The position numbers and the translations under genes are program-made. Shown in pieces: positions 50,860-50,931 of a stretch of 50,931 bases of DNA. Source of the DNA: Butyrivibrio sp. (GTDB taxonomy: Bacteria > Bacillota > Clostridia > Lachnospirales > Lachnospiraceae); assembly GCA_015056495.1 (NCBI GenBank), contig SVGC01000029.1, positions 1 through 50,931 on the forward strand, in the 5' to 3' direction. How positions within the stretch are numbered: position 1 is the first letter of the stretch; each line of letters starts with the position of its first letter. The notes below the pieces were generated by a model. The model was given only the letters and a program-made list of their open reading frames with translations, had not been told where the DNA came from and did not search any database.

Positions 50860-50931
50860 TTTACCTATTGTATCATAGCATTTCAAGTATTGCACTAAAA
50901 ATTCTCGCCCACAGGTCTTTTTTGACACTTT

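Noticed and set aside
50860..50931. Further RNA gene at the window's right edge
   Set aside because: Only a short A/T-rich sequence remains; no pairing or motif supports a feature.

Overview
The window looks like a chromosomal stretch from a low-GC Gram-positive anaerobe of the Lachnospiraceae (Butyrivibrio/Pseudobutyrivibrio-like). This is an inference from strong AGGAGG ribosome sites, TTG/GTG starts, a PPi-type phosphofructokinase, a glycogen synthase, an ATLF-type surface protease with Lachnospiraceae-style C-terminal repeats, a DUF3021/LytTR pair and RqcH. It is mostly core and metabolic genes on the + strand. There is no prophage, CRISPR array or complete transposon. The non-genic DNA is unusually rich in palindromic repeats and candidate structured RNAs.

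Layout. 1-190: the last ~77 nt of a group II intron, running straight into a large palindromic repeat. 281-5123: a small protein, a low-complexity lipoprotein, the PLP homeostasis protein YggS, and an ECF vitamin/metal-type transporter operon (S component, double ATPase, T component). 5314-8142: a small protein, then a minus-strand MFS exporter overlapping an XRE-TPR regulator. 8340-9480: an RNA-rich block with two candidate structured RNAs flanking a 59-aa ORF, followed by a dispersed element and a tandem array of 54-bp palindromes. 9633-15543: membrane protein, histidine phosphatase, diguanylate cyclase, a radical-SAM YgiQ protein that appears to be leaderless, and PPi-PFK. 15858-19825: an unusual acyltransferase / zinc-ribbon membrane protein / esterase / membrane protein cluster. 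20062-25991: surface metalloprotease, small protein, VanZ-like protein, Rho, A24 prepilin peptidase and an orphan CbiD-like protein. 26120-32446: glgA, a MurJ-like flippase, a D,D-carboxypeptidase and a secreted repeat protein. 32576-34427: a hydrolase / LytTR / DUF3021 operon preceded by a convincing LytTR-type direct repeat. 34728-39682: an AfuABC/FbpABC-like importer and MgtC. 39878-44933: an ABCG-like exporter, and a sugar-binding protein overlapping a diguanylate cyclase. 45034-50859: a 33-aa peptide, an AraC regulator, a methyltransferase, an intracellular GH27 alpha-galactosidase, RqcH and tRNA-Pro(GGG).

Themes. Envelope and surface functions dominate: flippase, carboxypeptidase, surface protease, hydrolases and transporters. 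c-di-GMP signalling appears twice, once coupled to a binding protein. Three repeat families occupy the intergenic DNA: a ~70-bp palindrome at five loci whose variable bases change together in both arms, a ~60-80-bp element at four loci, and a 54-bp tandem palindrome. The best candidates for something undescribed are the 8.34-9.48 kb RNA/small-ORF/palindrome block, the 15.9-19.8 kb acyltransferase-esterase cluster, and the LytTR system with its predicted operator. No database search was possible, so family names rest on motifs I could read.
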